A DNA stretch of 64,000 nt from Streptomyces spongiicola (GTDB taxonomy: Bacteria; Actinomycetota; Actinomycetes; Streptomycetales; Streptomycetaceae), in contig NZ_CP029254.1 in the NCBI RefSeq assembly GCF_003122365.1, positions 1-64,000 on the forward strand, read 5' to 3'. Below the pieces are notes generated by a model. The model was not told the origin of the DNA, searched no databases, and was given only the letters and a program-made list of their open reading frames with translations. Both the position numbers and the translations under genes were made by a program. This document shows positions 7,095-15,803 of this stretch, one piece after another; within the stretch, counting starts at the first letter, position 1, and each line of letters starts with the position of its first letter.

Positions 7095-7467
7095 CGCCCG
7101 GGGCCGCCGCGCGCCCGAACCGCCGGCCCGGCGGTCGGGCGGGCCCCACGCCGGTTGGCGGTGCCGTGGCTGACGCCGTCAATCCCCTGGTTTCGTGGAG
7201 ACCGGATCTCGGCGTCACACGGCGGCTTCTTCCTGGACCCCGTGAATCCCAACTTCCCCTGCGATCACGGACTCCACGCCACGAGGGGACACTCATGGCC
7301 TTTCGCCGAGAAGGGCCTCAGGGAGGTTGCAGCGGTGCGTACGGGGAAGTGGTGAAGAGTTCACGCACGGTTCCCGGTGCCCGGATTCGGCAGCGGAGCT
7401 TCGGAGAGCCCTTTCGGCGCTTCCGCACGACCCGGGTGCCAGACATGCGACGGGAGACCAGCCCACG

Positions 7468-8376
7468 ATGTTCGATCAGGTACGGAACAGAGTACGGACA
7501 GCCGCGCTCGCCCTCTCGGCCGTCACAGCCCTCACCTTGTGTACGACCGGAGCGGCGGCGGACACCGCTCCCGCCGAACAGGGGCCGACCTCGGTGGTCT
7601 ACGTCGAGGTGAACAGCAACAGCCTCCTCAACGTCGGCAGGTACACGCTCGCCGACGGTGGCGGCAACGCCTTCGACGTCGCCGTGATCTTCGCGGCGAA
7701 CATCAACTACGACACGAACACGAAGTCGGCGTACCTGCACTTCAACGAGAACGTGCAGCGCGTCCTCGACAACGCGGCCACGGAGATACGGCCGCTCCAG
7801 CAGCAGGGCATCAAGGTCGTGCTCTCGGTACTCGGCAACCACCAGGGCGCGGGGTTCGCCAACTTCACCTCCCAGCAGGCGGCGTCGGCGTTCGCGAAGG
7901 AGATGTCGGACGCCGTGGCCCGGTACGGCCTCGACGGCATCGACTTCGACGACGAGTACGCCGAGTACGGCCGCAACGGCACGGCCCTGCCCAACGACAG
8001 TTCGTTCGTGCACCTGGTGACGGCGCTGCGGGCGAACATGCCGGACAAGATCATCAGCCTCTACAACATCGGTCCGGCAGCCTCGCGCCTGTCCTACGAC
8101 GGCGTCGACATCTCCTCCGCGTTCGACTACGCCTCGAACCCGTACTACGGCACCTGGGGGGTTCCCCGCGTCGCACTGCCCAAGTCGCGGTTGTCGCCGG
8201 CAGCCGTCTGGATCGGCCGCACCTCGCCGAGCACATCCGCCTACCTCGCCCGCCGCACCGTCACCGAGGGCTACGGCGTCTATCTCACGTACGACCTCGA
8301 CGGCACCGATCGCAGCGCCGACGTCTCCGCGTTCACCAGGGAGCTGTACGGCAGTGACGCCGTCTACACGCCGTAG
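7468..8376 (+). CDS. Endo-beta-N-acetylglucosaminidase H-type glycosidase (GH18), secreted
   Basis: 302 residues. The N-terminus is a signal peptide (RNRVRTAALALSAVTALTLC, ending GAAADTAPA). The mature part begins GPTSVVYVEVNSNSLLNVG and closely follows Endo H of Streptomyces plicatus all along, with the GH18 signature DGIDFDDE at residues 156-163 (DxxDxDxE; E163 is the acid/base and D161 its helper). The enzyme cuts the chitobiose core of high-mannose N-glycans outside the cell. The length fits the family. ATG 7468 places the signal peptide correctly. It is flanked by gaps and is probably monocistronic. Confidence 0.93.
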   Translation: MFDQVRNRVRTAALALSAVTALTLCTTGAAADTAPAEQGPTSVVYVEVNSNSLLNVGRYTLADGGGNAFDVAVIFAANINYDTNTKSAYLHFNENVQRVLDNAATEIRPLQQQGIKVVLSVLGNHQGAGFANFTSQQAASAFAKEMSDAVARYGLDGIDFDDEYAEYGRNGTALPNDSSFVHLVTALRANMPDKIISLYNIGPAASRLSYDGVDISSAFDYASNPYYGTWGVPRVALPKSRLSPAAVWIGRTSPSTSAYLARRTVTEGYGVYLTYDLDGTDRSADVSAFTRELYGSDAVYTP

Positions 8377-8816
8377 GCCACCCGCGCGTCCCCGCACGCG
8401 CCCCGTTCCGCGGCCAGCCCGCCCCGTCCCATAGCCCCGCGCCCGCACAGGCACTTTGACAACGATGTCTGAACGGAGGTCGGACGCCTGCCTGTTGCCT
8501 CGCGGCGGGGCGGCAGGCAGGCCCTCGCGGCATCCCCGGGAGGGAAGATCCCGCGGTGCGGCCGTACCTGGACGGGCACACGGCTTCTCCACGAGATAGC
8601 CCCTCCGGTTGCGCGGACGGTGACACCCCGCGTTCGGCGGGGACATGTCGCCGGCCGTCACCGGCCCTTCCACAGCGAGGGCGGCGCTGCCGTGAGGGCC
8701 TTCGCCCTCACCGGGCGCGATCCCCGGCACGGCGTGTCTGATCCGCCGAGCCAGGGGAAGCTCTGGGACGAGAGTCGGATGCGGCCGGGCCCACCCGGGC
8801 CGGAACAGGGGGACCC
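8377..8816. other. Gap between the Endo H-type and CHAT genes; no gene seen
   Basis: No frame has a convincing start or family motif. The last bases (AGGGGGACCC) form the ribosome site of the TPR-CHAT gene. A short less GC-rich patch at 8448-8475 (CACTTTGACAACGATGTCTG) could hold a promoter, but no clear -10 element is visible. Confidence 0.4.
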
Positions 8817-11432
8817 ATGGGCTGGGCCGAGCAGATGCGGGAGGCAGAGCACCGGTTGGAGGAGGGCGACCTCGACGAGGCGATCGACCGCTTCGGGGCC
8901 GCCCTGCGGGAGGGCGACCTCCAGAGCGCAGGTGTCGACCGGGAGACCGACATCCGGCGGAGCCTGGCCCGGCTTCACAAGACCAGGGACGACTACCCGA
9001 AAGCCCGAGCGGCTCTCGACACCGCGTTGAGCAGACTGCGATCCCATCCCCGGGCCGTGCGGGCCGAGGCGCTCGTACTGGTGGACCTGGCCTCGCTCCA
9101 GCGGGAGTGGGGCGACAACATCGAAGCGGAACGTACCCTCTCGCGAGTACCGGCCGGGTCCGGCTCGCTGGACGACGAGGTACTGGCCGCGCTCCACGTG
9201 GAGCGCGGCATCGTACGCAAGGACCTGGGCCGGCTGAGCGATGCGCGTGGAGACCTCGAGGAGGGGCTGCGGCTGGCCCGGCGGGCCCGGCTGACCGGTC
9301 TGGCCGGGCATGCCAGGACAGGTCTGGGACTGCTCGCCGTACTGCTCAACGACCTCAAGGGAGCCGAACGGCACTACCGTGCCGCCCGCCGCGCCTACCG
9401 GTCGATCCCCGACGCCGAGAACGAGTCGATCATCTGGCACAACCTCGGTGTCCTGTACGACAAGCAGGACCGGCCCGCCGACGCGTTGCGGTGCTACCGC
9501 AAGGCGCTGGAGATGGACGCGGCACTTGGTTCCGAGGTGGGCGTCGCGGAGAACCTCTCCGCGACGGCCTCGCTGCTGCAGGCCCGCGGGCGGGCAGCCG
9601 ATGCGCGCGCCCTGCACCTCCGCGCCCTGGAGCTGTACACCGGGGTCGAGCACAAGCAGGGTGCCGTGACCGCTCTCGTGAACCTTGCGATCGTGGCCAG
9701 GCAGTCGGGCGAGCCGGTCGAGGAACACCTGCGGGCGGCGCTGCGGCTGGCCGAGGAGGTGGGCAACCCGCGCGATGTCGCCGACGTCCGGTTCGTATGG
9801 GGCGACTGCCATCTCGTGGACGGACGGACGGACGACGCCTTCGCGCACTACCTGGAGGCGGCGCGGGCCCAGTCCGGGATGCGCAGCATGCTGAGCGAGC
9901 GGGAAGCACTGAGCTACTTCGACGAGTCACGCGGCGACGAGGTGCTGGACAGGCTGGTCCGGCTGTCCGCCGACGCGGGAGACACGCGCCGCGCGCTGAT
10001 GTGTGCCGAAGCGGCCAAGGGCCGGGAACTGATCCGCCGTCTGGCCGGGGCCCCAGGGCCCGATGGAACGGATCGTCGGCTGCGTTCGCCGGACCCGGAA
10101 CTGGCGCTCTTCACGGCGGACGAAGGCGCCTGGTTCGAGCAGGTGACCGCACTACTGCAGCACCACGGCAGCGGGGGCCGCCCGTGTCACCTCGTGGAGT
10201 TCCACCTCGCCGAGAAGACCGCCGTGGTGTTCGTCCTCACCGCGCACGATACCGAGCCCATCGCGGTTCCGGTCAGCACCGACCGCGCGCTGCTCCGGGA
10301 CGTGACGCGGCGATGGGCCGGCAACGGCGCGGTCCGGGGAGACCGTCGCGAGGAATGGCTTCAGCTGACGGTCCCGCTGCTGGAACCGCTTGCGGACCGG
10401 ATTCCCCCCGGCGAACGAATCGTCCTGGTCCCCCACGACGCGCTCCATCGCGTACCGCTCCACGCCGTCCCGCTGCAGGGGACACCGCTGGGCATTCGCA
10501 ACCCGGTCACCTACGCCCCCAGCATCACGGTGCTGGAACACATCAGGCAGCGCGCGCACCATACCGGCGATGCCCTCGTGATCGACACCTCGGGCCACTC
10601 CGGTGACCTCGTCTTCGCCTCCGAGCAGGCCCTGAGCGTCACGGAGACACTGACCGGCGCGGGCCATCGGGTCACCGCACTGCCCGCGGCGAACACCGCC
10701 CGAAGGCCGCCGGGCCGCCGGGAGGTGCTCGGCGCACTGCGGAGTGTGGACGGGCCTCGCATCCTGCACATCGCCGGACACGGACGATTCGATCCGCAGG
10801 ACCCCATGCGGTCCGGTATTCCGCTGGGCGAACGGTCGCTGACCGCACGCGATCTCGCGGAGCTGCGGCTGCGCTGCGAACTGGTGACGGTGGGGACCTG
10901 TGAGAGCGGCGTGGTGGACCGGCACCCGGGGGACGAGTTGCTCGGTCTCGCCCGCGCTCTGGTCATCGCCGGCGCGGACGCCTTGCTGCTCAGCCTGTGG
11001 GAAGTGGACCAGCTCTCCACCGGCATGCTGCTGCGGCACTTCTACGGTGCGTGGCTCACCGACGGGGAGCCGAAGGCGCAAGCGCTTCGGACGGCGCAAC
11101 GCGCCCTGCGTGACAGCACCGCTCACGACGCCCGCCGCTACGCGCAGACGGCGCGTGAGCGCTCCACGATCGATCCGCACGCCGAGGCCGCGATCAAGCT
11201 GGCCGAAGCCAAGGTGTGCCTGGCAGCCCGTGACCACACCGCAGCCCACGCCCTGGCAGCCGACGCCGACGGCTCGCACACTCTGTCGGATTCGGAACGC
11301 CTCGATGCCGAACGGGTGCAGAGGATGGCCAGACTGGGCAGTCTGGACGAGTCGGAGCCGGACTACGATCGCCGACTGTACGACGACATGCGCCACTGGG
11401 CCGCCTTCGTGCTCGTCGGACTGGGCGGCTGA
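8817..11432 (+). CDS. TPR-CHAT protein (caspase-like peptidase with tetratricopeptide repeats)
   Basis: 871 residues. From about residue 1 to 390 there are tandem TPR-type helices (IWHNLGVLYDKQDRPADALRC is the clearest). A linker leads to a C-terminal CHAT domain with both catalytic residues: His655 in HIAGHGRFDP and Cys695 in VTVGTCESGVVDRHPGDELLG. LARALVIAGADALLLSLWEVDQ follows the usual family pattern. Bacterial TPR-CHAT proteases are activated by partner binding and can process effectors; here the target is unknown. The two following genes lie 17 nt and 1 nt downstream and form an operon with it. ATG 8817 has a GGGGGA ribosome site. No membrane segment or signal is seen, so it is cytoplasmic. 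Confidence 0.9.
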   Translation: MGWAEQMREAEHRLEEGDLDEAIDRFGAALREGDLQSAGVDRETDIRRSLARLHKTRDDYPKARAALDTALSRLRSHPRAVRAEALVLVDLASLQREWGDNIEAERTLSRVPAGSGSLDDEVLAALHVERGIVRKDLGRLSDARGDLEEGLRLARRARLTGLAGHARTGLGLLAVLLNDLKGAERHYRAARRAYRSIPDAENESIIWHNLGVLYDKQDRPADALRCYRKALEMDAALGSEVGVAENLSATASLLQARGRAADARALHLRALELYTGVEHKQGAVTALVNLAIVARQSGEPVEEHLRAALRLAEEVGNPRDVADVRFVWGDCHLVDGRTDDAFAHYLEAARAQSGMRSMLSEREALSYFDESRGDEVLDRLVRLSADAGDTRRALMCAEAAKGRELIRRLAGAPGPDGTDRRLRSPDPELALFTADEGAWFEQVTALLQHHGSGGRPCHLVEFHLAEKTAVVFVLTAHDTEPIAVPVSTDRALLRDVTRRWAGNGAVRGDRREEWLQLTVPLLEPLADRIPPGERIVLVPHDALHRVPLHAVPLQGTPLGIRNPVTYAPSITVLEHIRQRAHHTGDALVIDTSGHSGDLVFASEQALSVTETLTGAGHRVTALPAANTARRPPGRREVLGALRSVDGPRILHIAGHGRFDPQDPMRSGIPLGERSLTARDLAELRLRCELVTVGTCESGVVDRHPGDELLGLARALVIAGADALLLSLWEVDQLSTGMLLRHFYGAWLTDGEPKAQALRTAQRALRDSTAHDARRYAQTARERSTIDPHAEAAIKLAEAKVCLAARDHTAAHALAADADGSHTLSDSERLDAERVQRMARLGSLDESEPDYDRRLYDDMRHWAAFVLVGLGG

Positions 11433-11449
11433 TCGGAAGGGGGATCGCC

Positions 11450-11860
11450 GTGGTGGACTGGGGAGCACGCGTACGAGAGGTCATGGAAGGGGAGATCCCC
11501 GCGTCGGACGAGGCCGGGGAGACCCCCGTGGTGGCGTGCGCTCCGGACGTCGGCCTGGACGCCGTGCTCGCCGACGTGAACGTACTCGACCTGCTGGAGG
11601 CCGGGATGCCGGGGCTCGTGGTGGTCGACGCCGGACGTCCCGTCGGGTACGTGCCCGCGCGCGTGCTGCGGGAGCACCTGCTGGAGTACCTGCCCGACAC
11701 CGGAACCATGGGCCCGGAGGCACTCGACGGCGACCTCCAGCCGCCGCCGGCATTGACGTTGACCTGCTCGGTCTGCCGCACGTCGAACACCGTGCTCGTC
11801 TACGTCCGGGGCCGCACGCTGTGCACACAGGGCCACACACTGACCCTTGACTGGGCCTGA
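11450..11860 (+). CDS. Small protein with CBS-like region and C-terminal zinc-ribbon-like motif
   Basis: 136 residues. The first two thirds contain ADVNVLDLLEAGMPGLVVVDAGRPVGYVPARVLREHL, a pattern like a single CBS half-motif (GLVVVD..G.PVGYV). The end has CSVC, then a strand, then LCTQGH, a CxxC...C..H arrangement that could hold zinc. It follows the CHAT gene by 17 nt with a strong AAGGGGG site and a GTG start, and is followed by the membrane gene with one base between. I do not recognise it as a named family. Its position makes it a candidate regulator or substrate of the CHAT protease. Confidence 0.75.
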   Translation: MVDWGARVREVMEGEIPASDEAGETPVVACAPDVGLDAVLADVNVLDLLEAGMPGLVVVDAGRPVGYVPARVLREHLLEYLPDTGTMGPEALDGDLQPPPALTLTCSVCRTSNTVLVYVRGRTLCTQGHTLTLDWA

Positions 11861-11861
11861 C

Positions 11862-12824
11862 ATGCTCACCGGGACACTGGAGAAGCTCGGCGGGCAGCTC
11901 GGGCGGCGCTTCCTGATCGCGGTGTGGCTGCCCAACCTCCTCTTCTGGGGTGGTCTCACGGCCCTGGCCGTCACGGGGTGGGGCTGGACGGAGGCCGCGC
12001 GATGGTGGCACGAGCGCAGCACCGAGGCCCGGGCCGCGATGGCGTTGGGAGCCTTCACCGCCTCGCTGCTGATCGGCTCCGTGTGGTCGGCGCGTCTTCC
12101 GGCACTGGTGCGACTGCTCGCGGGCTACTGGCCCGGACTCCCTGGCCTGGCCCGGCTGCGCCGGCGGCGCGCCGGGCGGTACCGGCGGCGGCACGGGACC
12201 GTGGTGACGGATCCGAGGGTCTTCGCGCGCGAGGCCCCGTACTACCCCTCGGCGGCCGAGGACGTGATGCCGACCCGCTTCGGCAACGTGCTCCGATCCG
12301 CCGAGACCCACCCGTACGACCGCTACGGGATCGACGCCGTCCTCGTCTGGCCCCGGCTCTACCCGGTGCTCCCGCAGCGCTTCGCCGCCCAGCTCGCGGT
12401 TGCCGCGTCCGACGTCGATCTGATGGTGACGCTGTGCGGTCTGGGCGTGCTGTTCGCCGGGGGCGGCGGGGTGCTCGCGGCAGCCGTCGTGTCCTGGTAC
12501 GCCGCGCTGCTGTGCTGTGGCGGCGGGCTGCTGCTGGCATGGATCGCCTACCGCGGGGCGGTCCAGACCGCGCTCGCCTACGCGGCAATGGTCAAATCGG
12601 CGTTCGACGTGCACCGCGGCCGCCTCATCGACGCCATGGGCCTGGAGCGGCCGGTGAGCTGGAAGACGGAACTCGACCAGTGGCGACAGCTCGGACACGT
12701 CTGGCTGCAGGGGACACCTGAAGACGGACCGGGAGCCGGGAAGCTGCGCTATCCGGAACGGCCCTGCCCGCCCTGCCCGGTGTGCCACCCCGTCCGATCC
12801 GGAAGCCCGTCCCCGACGCCGTGA
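11862..12824 (+). CDS. Integral membrane protein of the CHAT operon, unknown function
   Basis: 320 residues. Hydrophobic segments occur at about 18-40 (RFLIAVWLPNLLFWGGLTALAV), 60-80 (AMALGAFTASLLIGS) and a pair at 190-235 (VTLCGLGVLFAGGG to WYAALLCCGGGLLLAWIAY). Between them is a basic cytoplasmic stretch (LRRRRAGRYRRRHG) and a soluble region with VFAREAPYYPSAAEDVMPTRFGNVLRS. I took ATG 11862, directly after the stop of the small zinc-ribbon gene, rather than an upstream TTG. The C-terminus has a CPPCPVC cluster. No family is recognised. Being coupled to a CHAT protease, it may be the membrane-acting part of the set. Confidence 0.75.
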   Translation: MLTGTLEKLGGQLGRRFLIAVWLPNLLFWGGLTALAVTGWGWTEAARWWHERSTEARAAMALGAFTASLLIGSVWSARLPALVRLLAGYWPGLPGLARLRRRRAGRYRRRHGTVVTDPRVFAREAPYYPSAAEDVMPTRFGNVLRSAETHPYDRYGIDAVLVWPRLYPVLPQRFAAQLAVAASDVDLMVTLCGLGVLFAGGGGVLAAAVVSWYAALLCCGGGLLLAWIAYRGAVQTALAYAAMVKSAFDVHRGRLIDAMGLERPVSWKTELDQWRQLGHVWLQGTPEDGPGAGKLRYPERPCPPCPVCHPVRSGSPSPTP

Positions 12825-13803
12825 CACGGTGCCTCCCACGAGCCCGAGCGTCGGCCACACCCCCCGGGCGGCGGCCCGGCACTGTCCCAGCCGCCCTCCA
12901 GGGGCCGGCCGATCAGAGGACGCGCTCCCAGGGCCTCCGGCGGAGCCGGGAGCGGGCCCGCAGTCCGCCAGAACCGCCAGAACCGCCAGGACCGCCAGAG
13001 CCGCCACGACCGGCGTCCCCGGCGTCATCCGCCGGGTCCGCGACCGGGCCACCCCCGACCCGGGTGCCCGCGGGCCGCACCGGGGCGGGGAAGACCGGGG
13101 CAGCGCTCGCGCCATCGCCGCCGACCCGGCCTTCCGCCGGGGTCCGGTCTTCCCCGTCCCGCCGCCGGTCGGCGCCGCCCTCGGCACCGGCGCGACACGC
13201 CCGGTGCGGGGACCGCCTCGGCCGCCGCGGTGGCCGGGACTGCCCGTTCCGTCCACCGGCGCCTCCTCCTCCGGGCCGGAACAGGTCGCAACGCCGGCGT
13301 CCGGCCCGGTCGAAATCCGGACAGCCACGTGGGCCGACGGCGGGCAATCGGCCCACGGTGACATTGCGCCCGCGCCACCGGACGAATGAGAAAGCGAGCG
13401 GGAATTCCCGCTTGGACGCCGTTCTTCCTGCGTCCGGAAACAGCCTGATGAGAAGTTGCCGCATTCAACGGAATATTTCGTTCCGACTATGTGTCGCCAT
13501 CCTGTCGCCATAAGCGGCCGCAGGTTTTCCGCCATCACGCAGAGCGATCCCGCACCGACGGCGAGTGGCGATCGTCACAGACCCGCAGCGTGAGACCTCC
13601 CGTATCGGTGCGATAGCGTCGATGTACAGCACACCGGCGTCAGGGATCCTCTGTCGGCGGACCATGTCCCGCCGACGGTGAAACCAGAATTTTGCGACGG
13701 CTTCACGGAACCGGAACATGACGCGGACAAGGATTCCCTGACACCTGTTCATGGTTCACCGCGACATCGCGCCGGGTGAACGAGAAACCACCGGGAGAAG
13801 TTC
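12825..13803. other. Gap upstream of the lst operon; promoter region, no gene seen
   Basis: About 980 bases. 12825-13390 is very GC-rich with Pro/Arg-rich frames on both strands and no ribosome site or motif. A short repeat AGAACCGCC/AGGACCGCC occurs near 12968-13000. From 13390 to 13800 the GC content drops, as is usual for a promoter region; the frame 13465-13752 on the minus strand looks spurious. The lstA ribosome site is GGGAGAAG just before 13804. Confidence 0.5.
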
Positions 13804-14853
13804 GTGTACCACAGTCGCTTAGAGTCCATCGGGGCCTATCTGCCATCGGCATCCATGAGCACTCCGGAACTCCTCGCCCGTATGGAGAAAGCGCCTGAGT
13901 TCGACCTGCAGAGAATTACCGGAATGGCCGAGCGCCGGGTCGCGGACGACACCGCCGGCAACCCCGAGGACTGCCTCACCATGGCCCTCTCGGCGGCCCG
14001 CACATGCCTCGGCCGCTCGCGCTACGCCGCCGGCGAGATCGACATCGTGGTCTCGTGCTCCATCAGCCGTACGACGGACGGCCGGCGCCACCAGTTCGAG
14101 CCCTCGTTCGCCCGGCGCATCGCCGGGGAACTGGGCGCGCACGAGGCGATCCACTTCGATGTGTCCAACGCCTGCGCAGGCATGATGACCGGTGTCTACC
14201 TCGTGGACCGGATGATCCGCTCCGGTGAGGTGCGCAGCGGTCTGGTGCTCAGCGGAGAGCACATCACCCCGATCGCCTTCACCGCCGCGCGCGAGATGGC
14301 CGACAGCCGGGACCCGCAGTTCGCCTCGCTCTCCGTCGGCGACTCCGCCGTCGCCGTCCTCGTCGACCGCGCCGCCGACGACGCCGACGTCATCCACGAC
14401 ATCGAGCTGATGACCTGCTCGGAGTACGCGCATCTGTGCCTGGGCATGCCCAGCGACGACACCGGCGATCTGGCCATGTACACCAACAACAAGGAGATGC
14501 ACGCCGAGGACCGTCTCTCGCTGTGGCCGGCCTTCCACCGCGACAGGCTCGCCGGCGACGGCCGCCGGTTCGCCGACGAGGGGTACGACTTCGTGATCCA
14601 GCACCAGGTCGGCAGCCGCTTCATCGACTTCATGAACCGGGTGGGCGAGAGCGGTTTCGGGACACCGATGCCCGAGTCGCTGTCGGTGGTCGGGGAGTTC
14701 GCCAACACCGCGACCACATCCCACTACCTGGCCCTGCACCAGGCGCTCACGGAGCGCCGCATCCCCAGGGGCTCGAAGATCCTCATGGTGCCCGCCGCCT
14801 CCGGCGTGGTGACCGGGTTCCTGTCCGCCACCGTCTCCTCCCTGGAGGTGTGA
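13804..14853 (+). CDS. lstA: LstA: OleA/KAS III-type acyl condensing enzyme, catalytic subunit
   Basis: 349 residues, thiolase fold of the KAS III/OleA type. In lipstatin synthesis LstA with LstB joins two fatty acyl-CoAs (an octanoyl unit and a hydroxy-C14 unit in Streptomyces toxytricini) by a Claisen condensation. Catalytic residues are complete: Cys124 in DVSNACAGMM, His in DFVIQHQVG and Asn in EFANTATTSHY. The GTG start has GGGAGAAG about 7 nt upstream. Codon 6 is TTA (13819-13821), so synthesis should need the bldA tRNA. It is the first of six genes in the lst order, each overlapping or adjoining the next, so the TTA controls the whole operon. Confidence 0.95.
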   Translation: MYHSRLESIGAYLPSASMSTPELLARMEKAPEFDLQRITGMAERRVADDTAGNPEDCLTMALSAARTCLGRSRYAAGEIDIVVSCSISRTTDGRRHQFEPSFARRIAGELGAHEAIHFDVSNACAGMMTGVYLVDRMIRSGEVRSGLVLSGEHITPIAFTAAREMADSRDPQFASLSVGDSAVAVLVDRAADDADVIHDIELMTCSEYAHLCLGMPSDDTGDLAMYTNNKEMHAEDRLSLWPAFHRDRLAGDGRRFADEGYDFVIQHQVGSRFIDFMNRVGESGFGTPMPESLSVVGEFANTATTSHYLALHQALTERRIPRGSKILMVPAASGVVTGFLSATVSSLEV

Positions 14854-14855
14854 GC

Positions 14856-15803
14856 ATGGCCACCGTCATCACCTCGACGGCGCTCAGCCCGGCCGACGAG
14901 ACCGGCAGCGCGATCGGATACGCGGCGTCCGCCGGCAGTGCGTGCCTGCGGCGGGCGGGGCTCACCCCCGCGGACGTCGACGTGCTGATCAACGTCGGCG
15001 TCTACCGCGACTCCAACCTCTCCGAGCCTTCGATCGCCGCGCTCATCCAGAAGCGCATCGGCATCAACCCGGACTACCTCCACGCCACCGAACGGCGTGC
15101 CGCGTTCTCGTTCGACCTGATGAACGGTGCCTGCGGTGTGCTCAACGCCGTCCAGGCCGGGGGTTCGCTGCTGGCGGCCGGCAGCGCCCGCCGGGTGCTG
15201 GTCGTCTCGGCCGACACCCACCCCTCGACGGACCCCGCACGAGCGGGGACGGCCGAATTCCCGTACGCGAGCACCGGCGCGGCCCTGCTGCTGGAACGCG
15301 GGCCCGGTGACCGCGGCTTCGGGCGGGTGCACCACCGCTCGGCGCGGGGAGCCCACGGCGTCAACGGATACCTGCCGCTGTACGAGGCCGGCTCCGACGG
15401 CCGGAACACCATAGCCGTCGACCGCGAGCGAGGCGTGGTGGAGCGGATGCTCGATCTCGCGGTCGACTCGGTGCGCGGCGCGCTGGCGGCCGAGTACGGT
15501 GCGGAAGCGGCCCAGGCTCCGACGGTCCTGGACGGCACGCTGCTGATCACCTCTCAGCCGTCGCACGACTTCGCCTCCCGTCTGTCCAAGCGCCTGGGCC
15601 TGGCATCCGACGCCGCGGTGACCGTCGAAGGGCTCACGGGCGACCCGCACACCTCGGCACTCGCCTACGGTTTCACCCAGGCCCGGGACTCGGGACGGCT
15701 CCGGGGCCACGACCGGATCCTCTTCCTCGCCGTCGGGGCGGGCCTGAGTTCGGCGACGTCCCTCTACCGGCTGAGCGGCGGCGCCGAGGAAGCGGCCCGC
15801 TGA
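14856..15803 (+). CDS. lstB: LstB: OleA-like partner subunit of the acyl condensing enzyme
   Basis: 315 residues, KAS III/OleA fold. It starts 2 nt after the lstA stop. A Cys is present at position 93 (MNGACGVL), but the His and Asn of the triad are replaced: the His loop reads TSQPSHDF and the Asn loop GDPHTSAL. It therefore probably does not condense alone. Glu57 (NLSEPSIAAL) sits where OleA supplies a Glu from the neighbouring subunit as the base, so LstB most likely gives this residue to LstA in a heterodimer. That matches the published view of lipstatin LstA-LstB; the residue mapping here is mine. The gene is coupled to lstC (TGATG). Confidence 0.93.
   Translation: MATVITSTALSPADETGSAIGYAASAGSACLRRAGLTPADVDVLINVGVYRDSNLSEPSIAALIQKRIGINPDYLHATERRAAFSFDLMNGACGVLNAVQAGGSLLAAGSARRVLVVSADTHPSTDPARAGTAEFPYASTGAALLLERGPGDRGFGRVHHRSARGAHGVNGYLPLYEAGSDGRNTIAVDRERGVVERMLDLAVDSVRGALAAEYGAEAAQAPTVLDGTLLITSQPSHDFASRLSKRLGLASDAAVTVEGLTGDPHTSALAYGFTQARDSGRLRGHDRILFLAVGAGLSSATSLYRLSGGAEEAAR

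Noticed and set aside
11481..13538. 685-codon minus-strand frame over the CHAT operon and gap
   Set aside because: It lies opposite real genes, is Arg/Pro/Gly-rich and has no motifs.
13465..13752. 95-codon minus-strand frame upstream of lstA
   Set aside because: No ribosome site or family; the AT-richer base use fits a promoter region.
15085..15180. LstB as an independent active ketosynthase
   Set aside because: Cys93 is present, but the His and Asn partners are replaced.
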